Origin: Chrysemys picta bellii
Taxonomy: Eukaryota > Chordata > Testudines > Emydidae
Reading direction: 5' to 3'
Assembly (NCBI RefSeq): GCF_011386835.1
Contig: NC_088795.1
Location: forward strand, 106,204,434 to 106,268,433
Length of the DNA stretch: 64,000 bases
This document shows positions 52,700 through 64,000 of this stretch, in pieces. Position 1 is the stretch's first letter, and each line of letters starts with the position of its first letter. The notes under the pieces are model-generated. The model was not told where the DNA came from. It searched no databases and saw only the letters and a program-made list of their open reading frames with translations. A program made the position numbers and the translations under genes.

Positions 52700-54400
52700 G
52701 CAGGGGGGAGGAGCAGTAGGACTGAAGGATCCGCTGCCACAAAGATAGCCCTCTTCTCCCCCCCAGTTTGTTGGATTGGATGCAAACAAGGCCCCACTGA
52801 GACTATTCCAGACATTTGTTGTATTAACTTCTGCAGTGTGGCTCGATAATTCCTCTATGGTATGCCTGTCCCTTTCCATATCAGCATATCTCCTCAGTAT
52901 CCAACCTGCCTTTTCCAGCAATAGCCTCTGGATTCACTCCTTAAGATGTAAGTTCTAGATTTCAGACAACAGATGCCACAGGAAGCACTGCAGTAATTAA
53001 CATGTTTGACAGAATATCCATTTAGGTTACTAGAAGTTAACCCAATAATTCAACAAGATGGCCTGAACCTGCCTAATGATATTGCTGAAGAAGTGAAAAC
53101 ATGGATGATTAGGTGAAATTTTCAAGAAAGAATCCACGTAAGGCAAGAGAGAAGAATCTAAGTACTCAGACTAAAAAGGGAACACAAATTTAGGTAATTT
53201 CTGTCCTGTCCTATACAGCAGTTGCTCTGTTCTTGGGCATCTACCAATATACATTCCTTTTGTTCCTTAAAGATACATTATTTGTACTTTCTGTTAACTG
53301 AATTCCTTGTGTATTTGACTTTTTCTTAATATTTATTGGGAAAACTTTTCATTTGCTTGCATATATAGAGGAATCAACTTTCTTTCCATTAGCCTTTACT
53401 TATTTCATTTCATAATCCTAAGCTTCCTTCACACAAAAAAGAAGGAAAATGCTTAATATTGATAAAAAATATTTATGCTTTCATAATAAAATATCTACCA
53501 CATAAGAATAAAACATATAATTATTTTATAATTAATGTTTCATGGGAAACATGCTAAGAAACAGATATTTGACAAACCAGTCATTTTGAATAAAACTTTC
53601 ATATTTTTAAATGTTGATAAATGATACAGAACATCAAAGAGATTTGGTGTCAGTTTAATGTATTCCTATAATGGAAACTCTTATTCCATAGTATTATTTT
53701 TGTAGCGTGTCTTGTTCCTTCAATAGCTGTCATTTAAGCATGAAAGTTTCCTTCAGTGCACTGCCTGAGGATATGATTTTCTAGTTTTATAAATAAATGA
53801 TATCCAATCTAAAGTGATGAAGTATTGGGCAAATGGAGGAAAAAGCATATGGAATGCTGTCATTTTTTTTAAATGGCAACAGCTAAAATTTATATGGCAA
53901 AATATATTAATTCAAAAGAAAATACAACTCTTCATGGTTTAAAAATGAAATTTGAAACAGGGATCTTTGGTTATTTAAAATGTTTACTATATTTCATCTA
54001 GTTAAATGTTACTCAGTACTCTTCCTTTTTATCTTTTTACTGCCTGTCTTTATGTCCCACTAGCTGCAGGACAAAATGAAATCATTCAAAAAATGGTACT
54101 ACAAGAATAGACAGTATCAGACTAACAGGGTGGCTTGGCCATTTAGTCTGAGAGCCTGGATCTAGACTTGGGATTGCAGGGTGTGCTCCCAGAAATGTAC
54201 CCGGTGGGTATTACCAGTGCCTGGTACCATGTCATTAACACTCTCTGTTGCTACAGAAAAAGCCTCTCCTGATATATAATATGATCATACTTTCCTTGTT
54301 CAAAGTTGCATAATATTGGTGATCCATAGTCATGTTTGATCAACCCAAGGTCTCTTACCTTCTCTGTCACTTCCAACCATTGAGCCATGAGGTTATAGCA
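52700..54400. other. No gene seen; anonymous AT-rich sequence
   Basis: No coding motif. Near 54107-54140 gacagtatcagactaacagg resembles a decayed family A tail, but the match is too short to call. Confidence 0.4.
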
Positions 54401-54404
54401 GAAA

Positions 54405-55870
54405 TTCTTTATTATTAGACCCTAAGTGCATGACCTATTGAATTTCATCCCATTTCTGTCACTCCAGTTTTCAAGGTCATCCAGGTCTTCAGATATAATA
54501 TTCTGGTCCTCCTCTGTCTTGATGATGACTCCTAATTTTGTATTCCCAGAAAATGTCATTAGCACTAGCCTATGTTTTCTGCCAATACCATTAATAAAAA
54601 TATTGAATAAGATTGTTCCCAAGACTGATCTTTGAGGAGCTCCACCAGTAAACTCCCTCCAGTCTAATAGTTCACCTTTCAGCACAACCTATTTCCTTAT
54701 CCCCTTTTAGCCATTTCCTTATGCACCTTACAGTTCTTGTACTAATGCCCATCTTTTCTAATTTAACTAATTTACCATGTGGTACCATGTCAAATGCTTT
54801 AATAAAGTCCAAGTATGTTAGATCTACTGTATTTCCTTTATATAAATAACAGTTATTTTCTCAAAGAAGGAATCAGGTTAGTCTGGCATAATCTACTTTT
54901 GCTAACCCCATTTTGTATTACATTCCCTTTACCATTTACCTCCATGAATTTAATTAGTCTTTCTTTAATAATTTGTTCTAAAGCCTTGCATACTACTGGT
55001 CTGTAATGTCTGGATCATTTCCCCCCATTTCTTAAATATCTGTTCAGCATTAGCTATTCACCAATCACATGGTAGAACCCTCAAAAAACTGATTTATTAA
55101 AAATCCTTGTAACTGGACTAGCAATCTCATGTGCCAATTCTTTAAGTAGTCTGGGATGGAAATCATCCAATCCCCTGATTTGAGCATGCTAAGCTCTTTA
55201 CATTTTTAAAAATCTCCATTTCTATACATTCATTTCCATTAGCCATCCTGATTTCATGCCAATGTTTCATATTATTATCTTTATTGAAAACTGAGGCAAA
55301 GTGTTCATTTAGTTTTTGGGCCATTCCTAGATTATCTTTAATCTCTTTCTCATCCTCACTGCAAAGTGATCCAACCTCATCCTTCTTTCTTTTTTTTTAT
55401 TTATATAACTAAAAAATTCTTATTACTTATTTTAATTTCCTTGACAGGAGCTAATTCAGCTTGACCTTTAGGAATTCTCACTTTATTCCTACATTTTCTA
55501 CTGTCCAAGATGTAGCTTTCTTTGATTGTCAGTCCCTCTTCCATTCCCTATAGAGTCTCTGTTTATTCCTAATAACCTTTTTGAGATGGAGTACTTGTGG
55601 CACCTTAGAGACTAACAAATTTATTAGAGCATAAGCTTTCGTGGACTACAGCCCACTTCTTCGGATGCATATAGACGAAATCTTATGCTCTACTCAATTT
55701 GTTAGTCTCTAAGGTGCCACAAGTACTCCTGTTCTTTTTGCGGATACAGACTAACACGGCTGCTACTCTGAAACCTTTTTGAGATGGTTATTCATTCAAC
55801 CGGATCTGGAGCTTGTCCCTAAAATTTTTACCTCCGTTGTTTGGGATGCAAATGTCCATACCAAGAAAGT
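54405..55870 (-). pseudogene. Old CR1/L2-type LINE remnant, minus strand
   Basis: Read on the minus strand, the segment runs from the endonuclease-RT linker (about 55870-55350) through a decayed RT. Near 54685-54560: GGAPQRSVLGTILFNIFING ([16 protein letters not shown] block), then a MTFSGNTKLGV remnant of the FADDTKLG active site, and LDDLENWSDRNGMKFN. The FADD core has become FSGN, so it is inactive. Around 54800 the complement encodes a DFIKAFDMVP-like block. A Penelope hairpin (55589-55773) interrupts the linker. Many stops are present. Confidence 0.75.
55589..55773 (+). mobile_element. Penelope-type hairpin insertion, family A, with 13-bp TSD
   Basis: Flanked by the exact duplication cctttttgagatg (55576-55588 and 55774-55786) within the old LINE. 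It starts gagtacttgtggcacc, exactly where the long copy at 28595 starts, runs about 95 bp as the inverted arm, switches near 55672 to a plus-oriented arm of about 65 bp, and finishes with the family tail (gcggatacagactaacacgg...ctctgaaa). There is no coding part. Confidence 0.88.
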
Positions 55871-55919
55871 CACCAAAACCAAACCAGTGCAGCTGAAGGC
55901 AATTGCTGGGTTCAACTTT

Positions 55920-56545
55920 TAATATCCTCATTTATGATCTTATCTGGGGACTTGATGTGGAGCAGGTGATGGAGATAATAAGAATCAAAAGTCTGTTCTG
56001 TCATCATCAATGTTCAATATCACTATTGTTTGGCTGATGGATAAACTTGAGGAAACAACTGTTACTGTCATTGAACTGAGCACCATTCTGCTTCAAGATC
56101 TTGAATACACCAATGACACTGTTTTGTTGGCTCAGGTTGGTGAATCACTGCAGCTGATGTTTGATATGATTGGGCAAGAAGCAGTATGTATTGTTCTGAT
56201 TATTAATCCGGATAAAACTAAATCCCTGGCAATTTAAAAAAGCTTCCAACTCCAGTTTACAAGTAGCTCAATATTAACCTGTATGGACTTGATATCAAGC
56301 AGGTGGCAACTATCATAAACAGTGTTGGAGGATGCTTGAAGGTGTGGATGTTTGCATAGCTGATGCTGCCATATTTCAGATCCTTTAGCAATATTATTGA
56401 GGATATGACAACAAACTTACTAGAAAGCTGCAGATCTAGAGATCCACAGTTATACCAACATTGTTGTATGGAAGTGAAATGTGCACACCGAAAAAGGCTG
56501 AAGAAAACCAGAATGACATTATTAACTCTCATCATCTCCATTTAG
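55920..56545 (+). pseudogene. RTE-type LINE fragment, RT palm and following block
   Basis: At 56095-56235 the reading LEYTNDTVLLAQVGESLQLM then INPDKTKSLAI matches the (Y/F)ADD..LLA......Q...D......GL.IN..KTK block of RTE-type reverse transcriptases; the catalytic ADD has become TND. At 56440-56510 TVIPTLLYGSEMCTPKK corresponds to the LLYG.E.W block downstream. Frameshifts and stops separate the pieces. Confidence 0.7.
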
Positions 56546-59500
56546 AAAATGTTTAGCTATGTTTGCCAGAGGTTTGGTCACTCATTTTTTTTTTTTTTTT
56601 GTATATAAACAAAATATATATAAACAAAAACCAGGGATGGTGTTTGGGGTGAGAGAAATGAACTAGGCAAGGTATGTGTCATGTCTAGAAAGAGAAACCA
56701 TGTTATTTGTATGTGCTTCTCAGCCAATTAAAGACTCACTAAAGAAAGAACATAGAGTCAGCATGACATACGAATCAAAAGGCTGTGCAAGACAGGACAC
56801 TGTACTGCTTCTGGTGTCTCATACTACAGAAGCTGAGATGGATGGAATTACTGAGACCCAAGTATATAAGACTCCAAGCAATATTGCTTCACTTCCACTT
56901 TAAAGGCTGAATACTGCTTTCCTGTCAAGGAAACACTGGTGGTCTAATTAAAAGCAAGAATGATTAAGAATAGAAAGAGAAATTCATATTAAAACTAAAT
57001 AAATAGTGTGCATAATATATCTAGTCTGAAATGCTGCACAAACTCATCTAGACCAGTACATATTAGGTTTAGTTACAGTGAATAAGTGGAAACACCATAC
57101 AATTCTGAGAGAGCAAGGCCATTATAATATCAGTCGTTTCTAAAAAGGTATTTACACAGATATCCTTTTTCAGGAGATTATCAAATTTCTCATTAATTGC
57201 TCATTTAAGGTTATTCATTATAGTTTTCATTAACCTTGACAAACCAATGTGGAATTCTGTTTCTTGTGTTACCTTTATTTCTTCAGATTTTTATTTGAAG
57301 ATGAATTCACACCATAGCTGGCTTTTCAGACTGCATTTGCATTCCTCCATCTTCTGAGTGTTTTTTGTTTGTTTGTTTGTTTTGAAGTAGCCCTTTTCGG
57401 ATGCTAATTAACCTCCTGTCTAAAGCACACTGTCCCTGACTGAAGGGGTGAACCTAATAGGCAGGTCATTATCTGCTTTTTAAAGAGACAGGATTTATAT
57501 GCTTTTCTTTTAATTCTTTCTATCAATATTTCTACTCTATGTGAACTATGAATTATTGATTGATAAAAACCAATCTGTCACACTGTCCTACAAATCCTTT
57601 TCTTGTAATAAAAACCTCCAAGTTACTTCAACTAGTACAAATCAGAACAACAGAACCAGCAAATCCAGACTTCACAGCAGCAGCAATGAAGGGGGGGAGG
57701 AAATCCCAGAGTTTTTCCAAGGGATGAAATACCTGCGCATTGTGCAAACCCCAAAGAGGATCCAGAGCAGTGAGAGGAAAGGAAGAGAGTAAACTGAAGT
57801 AAATGGGACAAAAGCTGATGTGCCAACAGAATGGGTGAATTCTATGACAGTAGGGGAAAATTCAGATGTGCCTAGAAAGGTGGATCTTCAGCTGACATTT
57901 CCCACAAACTAGTTCTTTTCTTCAGCATACTAGATGAGCAACATAAATATTGGCAAATAAGGTTACATTGAAAATAACAAAAACTTGACAGCATTTAACA
58001 TCTCTTTTGTTCCTTGGCAGGTCATTTGTATGCCATTTGGAATAGTCTCTATGCAAGAGAGATTTCAAAAGCAATCTACACAAGAAAAAAAAAGGAAATT
58101 GTTTTGTATAACTAGGTGCCTCTCAGAGTGCCTTTCAGCAATCATATTGAAAGTGAACCCAAGAATGTATAGTACAACCAAAATAAGAGCAAATATCCAT
58201 CTGTACCTCTGGCTGAGCAGTAGCCATAGGCCATTGCAATACATTCTGCTATACAAATAAACAATCAAAAACATAAAAGTGAAAAACAACCAAATCTCAG
58301 TTCTTTCCTTTTACCTGCACTTGTGCTACTGTACGGTATATGCTTTGAATGATGTTACTTACCTCCTTTGTCAAGTACTTTTTATATTTATAGATAAAAG
58401 TGTTATATAAGGGCTATGTAGGTATTACTATATTTGTCTAGCTGCCAGTCCACTTGACTTATACATTGTCTCCTGTTTCTGTGATATTTCCAATTTTTGT
58501 TGCTGTCCCAAGGTCTTTGTATACCCAGAGAGCCCTGTGTCTCTGCTACTATCAGAAGAAGGCATTTATAACTGATTTTTTTAAACTGTTTTCTCCTCCT
58601 TTTTGCTGCTGCTGCTTCTGCTCTGAATCCACAGCTCATCATAGTCCATATTACACTCTAATTATTTCCACTTTGTTTTTTCCAAACCTGAATGCTCCAA
58701 AATGCAAATATCATCTGAATACAAATAGCATCCTTTTCACTCATTACTACATTCGACCCACTCATTACTACAAAATATTCATTATACTCCTAGGTCATAT
58801 GTTTCATGGGAGTAAATTGGTTAGTCCACTGGCCATGGGATTAGTCTAGATATTTCAGTCTGAGTCTATAGACCACAGAGAATTCAAAGGCAGTTTTTGG
58901 AATCAGTATTGTTTTTAGAGCTGTTCACAAGTTGTCCATAACTTCAAGTAATCTTTCTGTAGTCAGCTCTGAAGAAGTCCCCAGTGCCTATTCTTAGCTC
59001 CTATTTTTGAAGACAGAGACTGAAGATTATTTATGTTGCCTACAAGTCATGCTAGGAGAGGACAATGCTTTTCCTGACCGTCAAGCAAAGTTATGTGCAT
59101 TTACACACTAACAACTCTGCAGGGACTATAAGAACAAAAATTCAGTGATACAGTAGACTGGATAGTGTAAATATCTCACAGAGAGAGACATAAGCCTTTT
59201 AGTGATGCCTAGGGTTTGAAGAGCTAGATATCTTATTTTTGTTATGGAGTTTTTATTTCAAATATTTTTCTTTCTCCAGAAAATGTATGTCTTTTCAGTA
59301 GTAACAGTACAAATTAGCCTGGATCAACTATCTCATGAATGAATACATACTATAAATGAACAAATAAAAGAAAGTTGTCTTAAGAATATTTCCTCCAGGA
59401 AATGGAAGTAAAAAAAGGGGGGGGGGAAAGGGTTGGGGTGCGCAAAAAACATTAATACTTAAAGTTGGGGAATAAATAATGATTGGCTTCAAACCTTTTT

Positions 59501-61120
59501 GAAAATCATTGATCTTTGGTAAATTAAAAAAAAAGAAAAAAGAAAAAGACATTTAAGACACAGTTAAAAACAGATTTTACTTTATGAATTTTTGAAAGCA
59601 CCATGTAGTGTCCCATATAATTCTCCATACATTATAAATGAGCCTTTCAATTGAATAATCCACAGCCACAGAGAAAAAACAAAAATTAATCGCAGGGTAA
59701 GCAGCAAACTAGTTTTATTTTAACAGGGGCTAGGGCTGCCTGTTTGTTTGCTGAGGAATAAATCATGTTATTTGTTCAACTAGAAAATTAGTCACCAACA
59801 GATTTTACTGACTTTGTCTACACTCTGGATAAAACGGGTCATGGTGAGAATTATTCATATGAATTACAGCTGGAGGCATAGAAAAGGATGATTTGCAAAG
59901 GTATGGCCATGAGAAAGGTAAAAATGAAAGTTGAAAAGTTAATGGGGTTCAAGAACTGTCTGAACTGCTGTTTCTTCAAGATGAGGAGATGCTGTCTGGT
60001 TAGTATGGTGCTTATAAGGTTGACTTCAGCAGCTATGAAGGGTGAAATTGGAGCTGCACACAGATAATTCAGGCAGGCTAAATGTCCCTAAGTGTCCAGA
60101 TATTTTTATGCTACAATTACATCTGAATGTGCTATATCTTAATATTCAAACAGTAATGTTGCTTTATCTGCATTTTCTAAAATGCCAGTCAGTGTCATAG
60201 CTGAGTGGAGATCATTTAGAGCTTGGGAGGGTGTCAAGATGTAGCTTAAACGTGGTGTGGTAGAGACCTACTTTATTGGGTTGACTGTTTTTTCATAAAC
60301 ACATTAACATGGTAGTTGATGTAATAAAAAGTTGTCAAAATTCTTAACTTATGCTCATATACCTGCCTTTTGTAGCATGAAAATAAACGTTGTATGATAT
60401 ATAGCGTTCACTGTAATAGTTGTAACTTAAACAAAGCAACTGTAAACTAGCTTGTGTTATGATCTTTGATCAAATTTGTGTCCATCTGAATGTCATCTGC
60501 TCTGGGTTCTCTAATTTATCTCCCTAGGAGCAAGCAGCATATCACTGCAATATAGTTCCCTAAAGGGTGTCACTGCGCAACCTATACCTTGCCCTGTACT
60601 TCTCCATTTTCATTTTTAGGCATGACTTCAGTCTTGACACAGGTCTTTCAGTTTTCTTCTTAGTCTGCATTTTGTGTGCTTTACAAAGTCCAGGGCAATT
60701 TCAAATGATGTTTTTGCCTGAGTGAGAGACATATATTTTTAAATTAAGCAAACATCCTCATTCTTCTCACAGACCATTTAGAAATTGTGGATTTCCCTTT
60801 TCAGTATCTTCAGAGAATATACCCTCCCTGTTGTCTGACTGGAGTGAACTTATCAGGCTCAGCAAGGTTCATCATTATTTGAATTATTTTCTCACACTAG
60901 TTGTCTCCCTTGTTTTCTAACATATTTCTTTTAGTCCAACCCTAATCTAACTACAAACATCATAACAATTATGTTCTATAGCATAAGCACATTTATTGAT
61001 AGATCTGGGCAAAAATTTTGTATGAATGTTTTATTTGCTGTAAATGCAGTTTCAATTGTCTGAAACTATTTGCAAATTTGACAGAAATACGTCAAATGGC
61101 TTCAGCCAATTTTTTCAAGG
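56546..61120. other. No gene seen; anonymous sequence
   Basis: About 4.6 kb without a domain-bearing frame or clear repeat. Low-complexity spots: a T run of about 20 at 56585-56601, gtttgtttgtttgtttgttt near 57365-57381, an A/G run near 59410-59428, and an A-rich run near 59525-59548. The frames at 57541-57792 and 58454-58849 have no recognisable motif. Confidence 0.4.
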
Positions 61121-61159
61121 ACTTTGATGCTATTCAAAAAATGGGGGGTTTGGGGGTCC

Positions 61160-61320
61160 CCCTTTATAATTATCAGCCCTGTGGTCAGGGCATTCCCCAG
61201 CATTCATGTTCAGGTCCGGATTCAATTCCCACTCTGACTGATATGGAGCAAGGATTTGAACTTGGCTCTCCCATCCCCCAAGAAAGCGTCCTAACCAACA
61301 AACTCTGGGACATTCTGGAT

Positions 61321-61356
<36 letters not shown>

Positions 61357-61480
61357 ATTGAATCTGTTCTACTTCATATAATATACTTGAATAGTTATTG
61401 GAGAAGAGAATTAAACTTGGGTCTCGCATCTCCCTGGTGAGTGTCCTAACCACCAGGCTTTGGAGACATTTTCTTTCTCT
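61160..61480. repeat. tRNA-like hairpin repeat with (CT)n microsatellite
   Basis: A phrase like tggtcagggcattccccagc ... ggattcaattcccactctga (A- and B-box-like order) is followed by its approximate inverted copy (gatttgaacttggctctccc ... gcgtcctaacca). A second inverted copy follows after the (ct)n run at about 61326-61355 (attaaacttgggtctcgcat ... gtgtcctaaccaccaggct). It resembles a decayed tRNA-derived repeat arranged as a hairpin. Confidence 0.5.
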
Positions 61481-61497
61481 CTCTCTCTCTCATTCTC

Positions 61498-61609
61498 GCA
61501 ATGGGTTGCGGGTTCCTGAATACATTATATATAATGACCAGGTCTTGGAGAGACTGTGGTGGTGGCTTCCTCATTGTAATAATGTATTCAGGAACCTGCA
61601 ACCCATTGC
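61498..61609. repeat. 31-bp inverted repeat with 50-bp spacer
   Basis: Left arm 61498-61528 (gcaatgggttgcgggttcct...cattat) and right arm 61579-61609 are reverse complements at 30 of 31 positions. There is no coding content. It may be the end of the tRNA-like hairpin repeat or a separate fold-back. Confidence 0.85.
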
Positions 61610-61615
61610 TTTTCA

Positions 61616-63264
61616 CTAGCTAGCTATGCCTTTGGATCAAACCATAAGTTTTGATATGTTACCCTAATGCCACCTTCTTCAGCTGCACATTTACTAGCTT
61701 AGCAAACCCTCCCCTCACCATTAAAAAAAAACAATAAAACTTTTGCAAAATGAATTGCCCACAGACAGCATACTATTATCAAAGGGTCACAGCTATGTCA
61801 AATCAAAGTCAGCTTTCTCCAGAATGTTCAAAAGTCCTTCTTCACAAACTCAGTCTTTCTTAACCCTGCCATTTTACTTTGAAACTGTTCAAAAACTGCT
61901 TAAAAGTTGGTTTTGTTTTGTTTTTTAAATAATTGAAAAATTTATGAAAAAGGTTGAAGATTGAACCATTGTTGCTCAAACTTCCCAAAAAATTCATCAT
62001 CAGGCAAAGACCAAGCATAGAATATATCACCCTGGAAAGTAAATGTTACAGAAAGCTAGGAACAGTTGAAAAAAGATTGTTAGAATGGAAAGCATTCTGC
62101 AACCTTAACTGTAGCAATCATTGTCACTCCCCACAACTTGTAATTTGTTGTATAATAGAATATGAATTGGGATTTTTATATAACCTTCCATACACTGCAT
62201 TTGCATTTAAAACACTTAATATTCTGTATTTTTCCAGATCAGGTTCTTCTATTTTTTAAAATTACTAAAATATAGGAGGCACATCTTGAGCTCTTGTGTC
62301 TGACAGAAGCAGACAGTATAAAACTGGGAGCAGCAGTAGCTGGAGGGCAGCCAACAGGGAAAGGAAAAGAAAGTTAATCAAATATATTTTAAAGATTGAA
62401 AAAAAAGTAACAGCTAGACAGAAAGAATGGGATAATATTCACGGGGTAAAACTATATATTTATAAGAAATGTTCCCTCTTTCTTGCTATACTCCCCTTTC
62501 ACTTCCTCCACCCACAGTTGGCTACCTTTCTCATCCCATCCTCCCTCCCCTTCTACCCCCTCTTCCTTCTTCACCTTTTGTCTCATCCCTGTACTACTTT
62601 TCTGCCATAACACCTCTCCCTCTCCCTTCCCACCGCCTTTCACCTTATAATCCACTGAACTCATCATGTCTTCCAACTTCTATTAAGTATAATTTAAATG
62701 CTATAATATAAATATATATATATTTGAACTTGCATTGCCAAAGTTATCTCATTTTCTCAGTGTCCTCTCCTCCTGTACTCTCACCCCTTCTTTAGTTGTC
62801 TCCCAAGTTGTGTTTTGTCCATTGTGAATGAGTTATCTTTTTATTTGTTCTGTGAGCTTCTGGACATACTTTTAGGTCATGGAAACATCAACAGCAACCA
62901 AAGTCGACATCTGGGACTGATATCTGCACTTTAACTTGGACCCCTAGAACCAGAAACTGTACTTTTTTGATGGTGGGAATCTACACTCCAAAATATGTAC
63001 TAATCGAACCAGTGCTAAAGAAACCATTGTTCAGTGCACTTCCCGTCAGTATCCAGCCCAAGTTGGAGAAGCTAATCATTCAATCAGCAAACAAAATTCA
63101 GTGATGATTCCTGGTAATGTGCCACCTGAGGCATGTTGTGCATACACTAAGAAGAAGAATAGTAGTGATCTCATGCACAATCACCAGTGTTTAACTTCTC
63201 TTTAACTATGCAAATCAAGAAGCTAGTAGAAAGGTTTTGGACTCCACTCAGACTTCAAGCCACA
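61616..63264. other. No gene seen; includes a pyrimidine-rich tract
   Basis: A C/T-rich block covers roughly 62465-62645 and gives long chance frames on both strands. Short (ta)n sequence lies at about 62702-62722. No domain or element is recognised. Confidence 0.4.
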
Positions 63265-63271
63265 ACATGCT

Positions 63272-64000
63272 ACTAAGAACATAAGAACATAAGAAAGGCC
63301 ATACCGGGTCAGACCAAAGGTCCATCCAGCCCAGTATCCTGTCTACCGACAGTGGCCAATGCCAGGTGCCCCAGAGGGAGTGAACCTAACAGGCAATGAT
63401 CAAGTGATCTCTCTCCTGCCATCCATCTCCACCCTCTGACAGACAGAGGCTAGGGACACCATCCCTTACCCGTCCTGGCTAACAGCCATTAATAGACTTA
63501 ACCACCATGAATTTATCCAGTTCTCTTTTAAACTCTGTTATAGTCCTAGCCTTCACTACCTCCTCAGGTAAGGAGTTCCACAAGTTGACTGTGCGCTGCG
63601 TGAAGAAGAACTTCCTTTTATTTGTTTTAAACCTGCTGCCTATTAATTTCATTTGATGACCCCTAGTTCTTGTATTATGGGAATAAGTAAATAACTTTTC
63701 CTTATCCACTTTCTCCACATCACTCATGATTTTATATACCTCTATCATATCACCCCCTTAGTCTCCTCTTTTCAGAGATGAAGAGTTCTAGCCTCTTTAA
63801 TCAATCCTCATATGGGACCCATTCCAAACCCTTAATCATTTTAGTTGCTCTTTTCTGATCCTTTTCTAGTGCCAGTATATCTTTTTTGAGATGAGGAGAC
63901 CACATCTGTACGCGGTATTCGAGATGAGGGCACACCATTGATTTATATAAGGGCAATAATATATTCTCAGTCTTATTCTCTATCCCCTTTTTAATGATTC
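63272..64000 (-). pseudogene. CR1-type LINE 3' end, cut by the window edge
   Basis: On the minus strand the element ends in tandem ttcttatg octamers (complement of cataagaacataagaa at about 63282-63295), a CR1-type terminus, after a 3' UTR with recognisable dispersed-repeat phrases (gggtcagaccaaaggtccat, agtggccaatgccaggtgcc). The C-terminal ORF2 frame is open from 63748 down to 63479: [49 protein letters not shown]. Upstream the same protein continues past 63748 with shifts (for example a LPLYKSMVCPHLEY-like reading from 63960 to 63910). The subfamily differs from the copy at 14061. The true 5' extent lies outside the window. Confidence 0.82.

Noticed and set aside
54107..54140. Another Penelope family A tail
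   Set aside because: Only about a dozen matching bases (atcagactaacagg) with no arm and no duplication.
58454..58849. 131-codon plus-strand frame as a possible host exon
   Set aside because: Composition is hydrophobic and T-rich as expected by chance in AT-rich DNA; there is no domain, and no supported splice sites were found.
61160..61320. A functional tRNA gene
   Set aside because: B-box-like words are present, but the cloverleaf cannot be drawn and the same words occur inverted, pointing to a decayed repeat.
62452..62711. Proline/serine-rich frames on both strands
   Set aside because: They result from a simple pyrimidine-rich tract.

Overview
This is vertebrate nuclear DNA, most likely from a turtle or another non-avian reptile. 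The evidence is the mix of repeats: several generations of CR1-type LINEs ending in ATTCTATG-like or TTCTTATG octamers, Penelope-like elements with a GIY-YIG endonuclease, MIR SINEs, hAT and mariner MITEs, RTE-type LINE debris, and a young Gypsy element whose integrase lies upstream of its reverse transcriptase. I see no host protein-coding exon, tRNA, rRNA or CRISPR array that I could defend. Every long open frame belongs to a transposable element or is a chance frame in low-complexity DNA. The window reads as intergenic or intronic sequence built from nested transposons. || Layout. 1-15 kb: an LTR-type repeat (about 1.1-1.84 kb), several decayed CR1/L2-type LINE copies (2.5-9.1 kb, one carrying a Penelope hairpin with a perfect 13-bp target duplication), GC-rich low-complexity DNA (9.1-9.5 kb), an old LTR cut by a younger solo LTR (10.2-12.1 kb), and a long CR1 3' half on the minus strand (14.06-15.42 kb). 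15.6-22.8 kb: a mariner-type MITE, then a 6.85-kb Gypsy element of the Gmr1 kind, with both LTRs and a nearly intact gag-pol. 23-28 kb: mostly unrecognised AT-rich DNA with a MIR. 28.0-30.2 kb: a CR1 3' end followed by a Penelope-like element with inverted arms and a 12-bp target duplication. 34-39 kb: an RTE-like LINE remnant split by a 2.5-kb DNA transposon with CACTG ends, a TAA duplication and a transposase-like protein that I cannot assign to a named family. 40-53 kb: MITEs, a MIR, a 1.16-kb LTR with a perfect 5-bp duplication, two small Penelope-type fragments, and a solo LTR of the same Gypsy family as the full element. 54-64 kb: an old CR1-type LINE with another Penelope hairpin, an RTE fragment, mostly anonymous DNA, tRNA-like hairpin repeats, and the 3' part of one more CR1-type LINE running off the window edge. 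|| The most interesting structures are: (1) the Gypsy element with the order PR-IN-RT-RH and a SCAN-like capsid region; (2) a 19-bp micro-inversion and a 79-bp tandem-copy difference between its LTRs; (3) a set of Penelope-type insertions, in two sequence families, that share a fold-back form, long target duplications and a hammerhead-ribozyme-like core; (4) the CACTG/TAA transposon with its unassigned transposase. Family names come from recognising motifs by eye, without database searches. Edges given without a target duplication are approximate.
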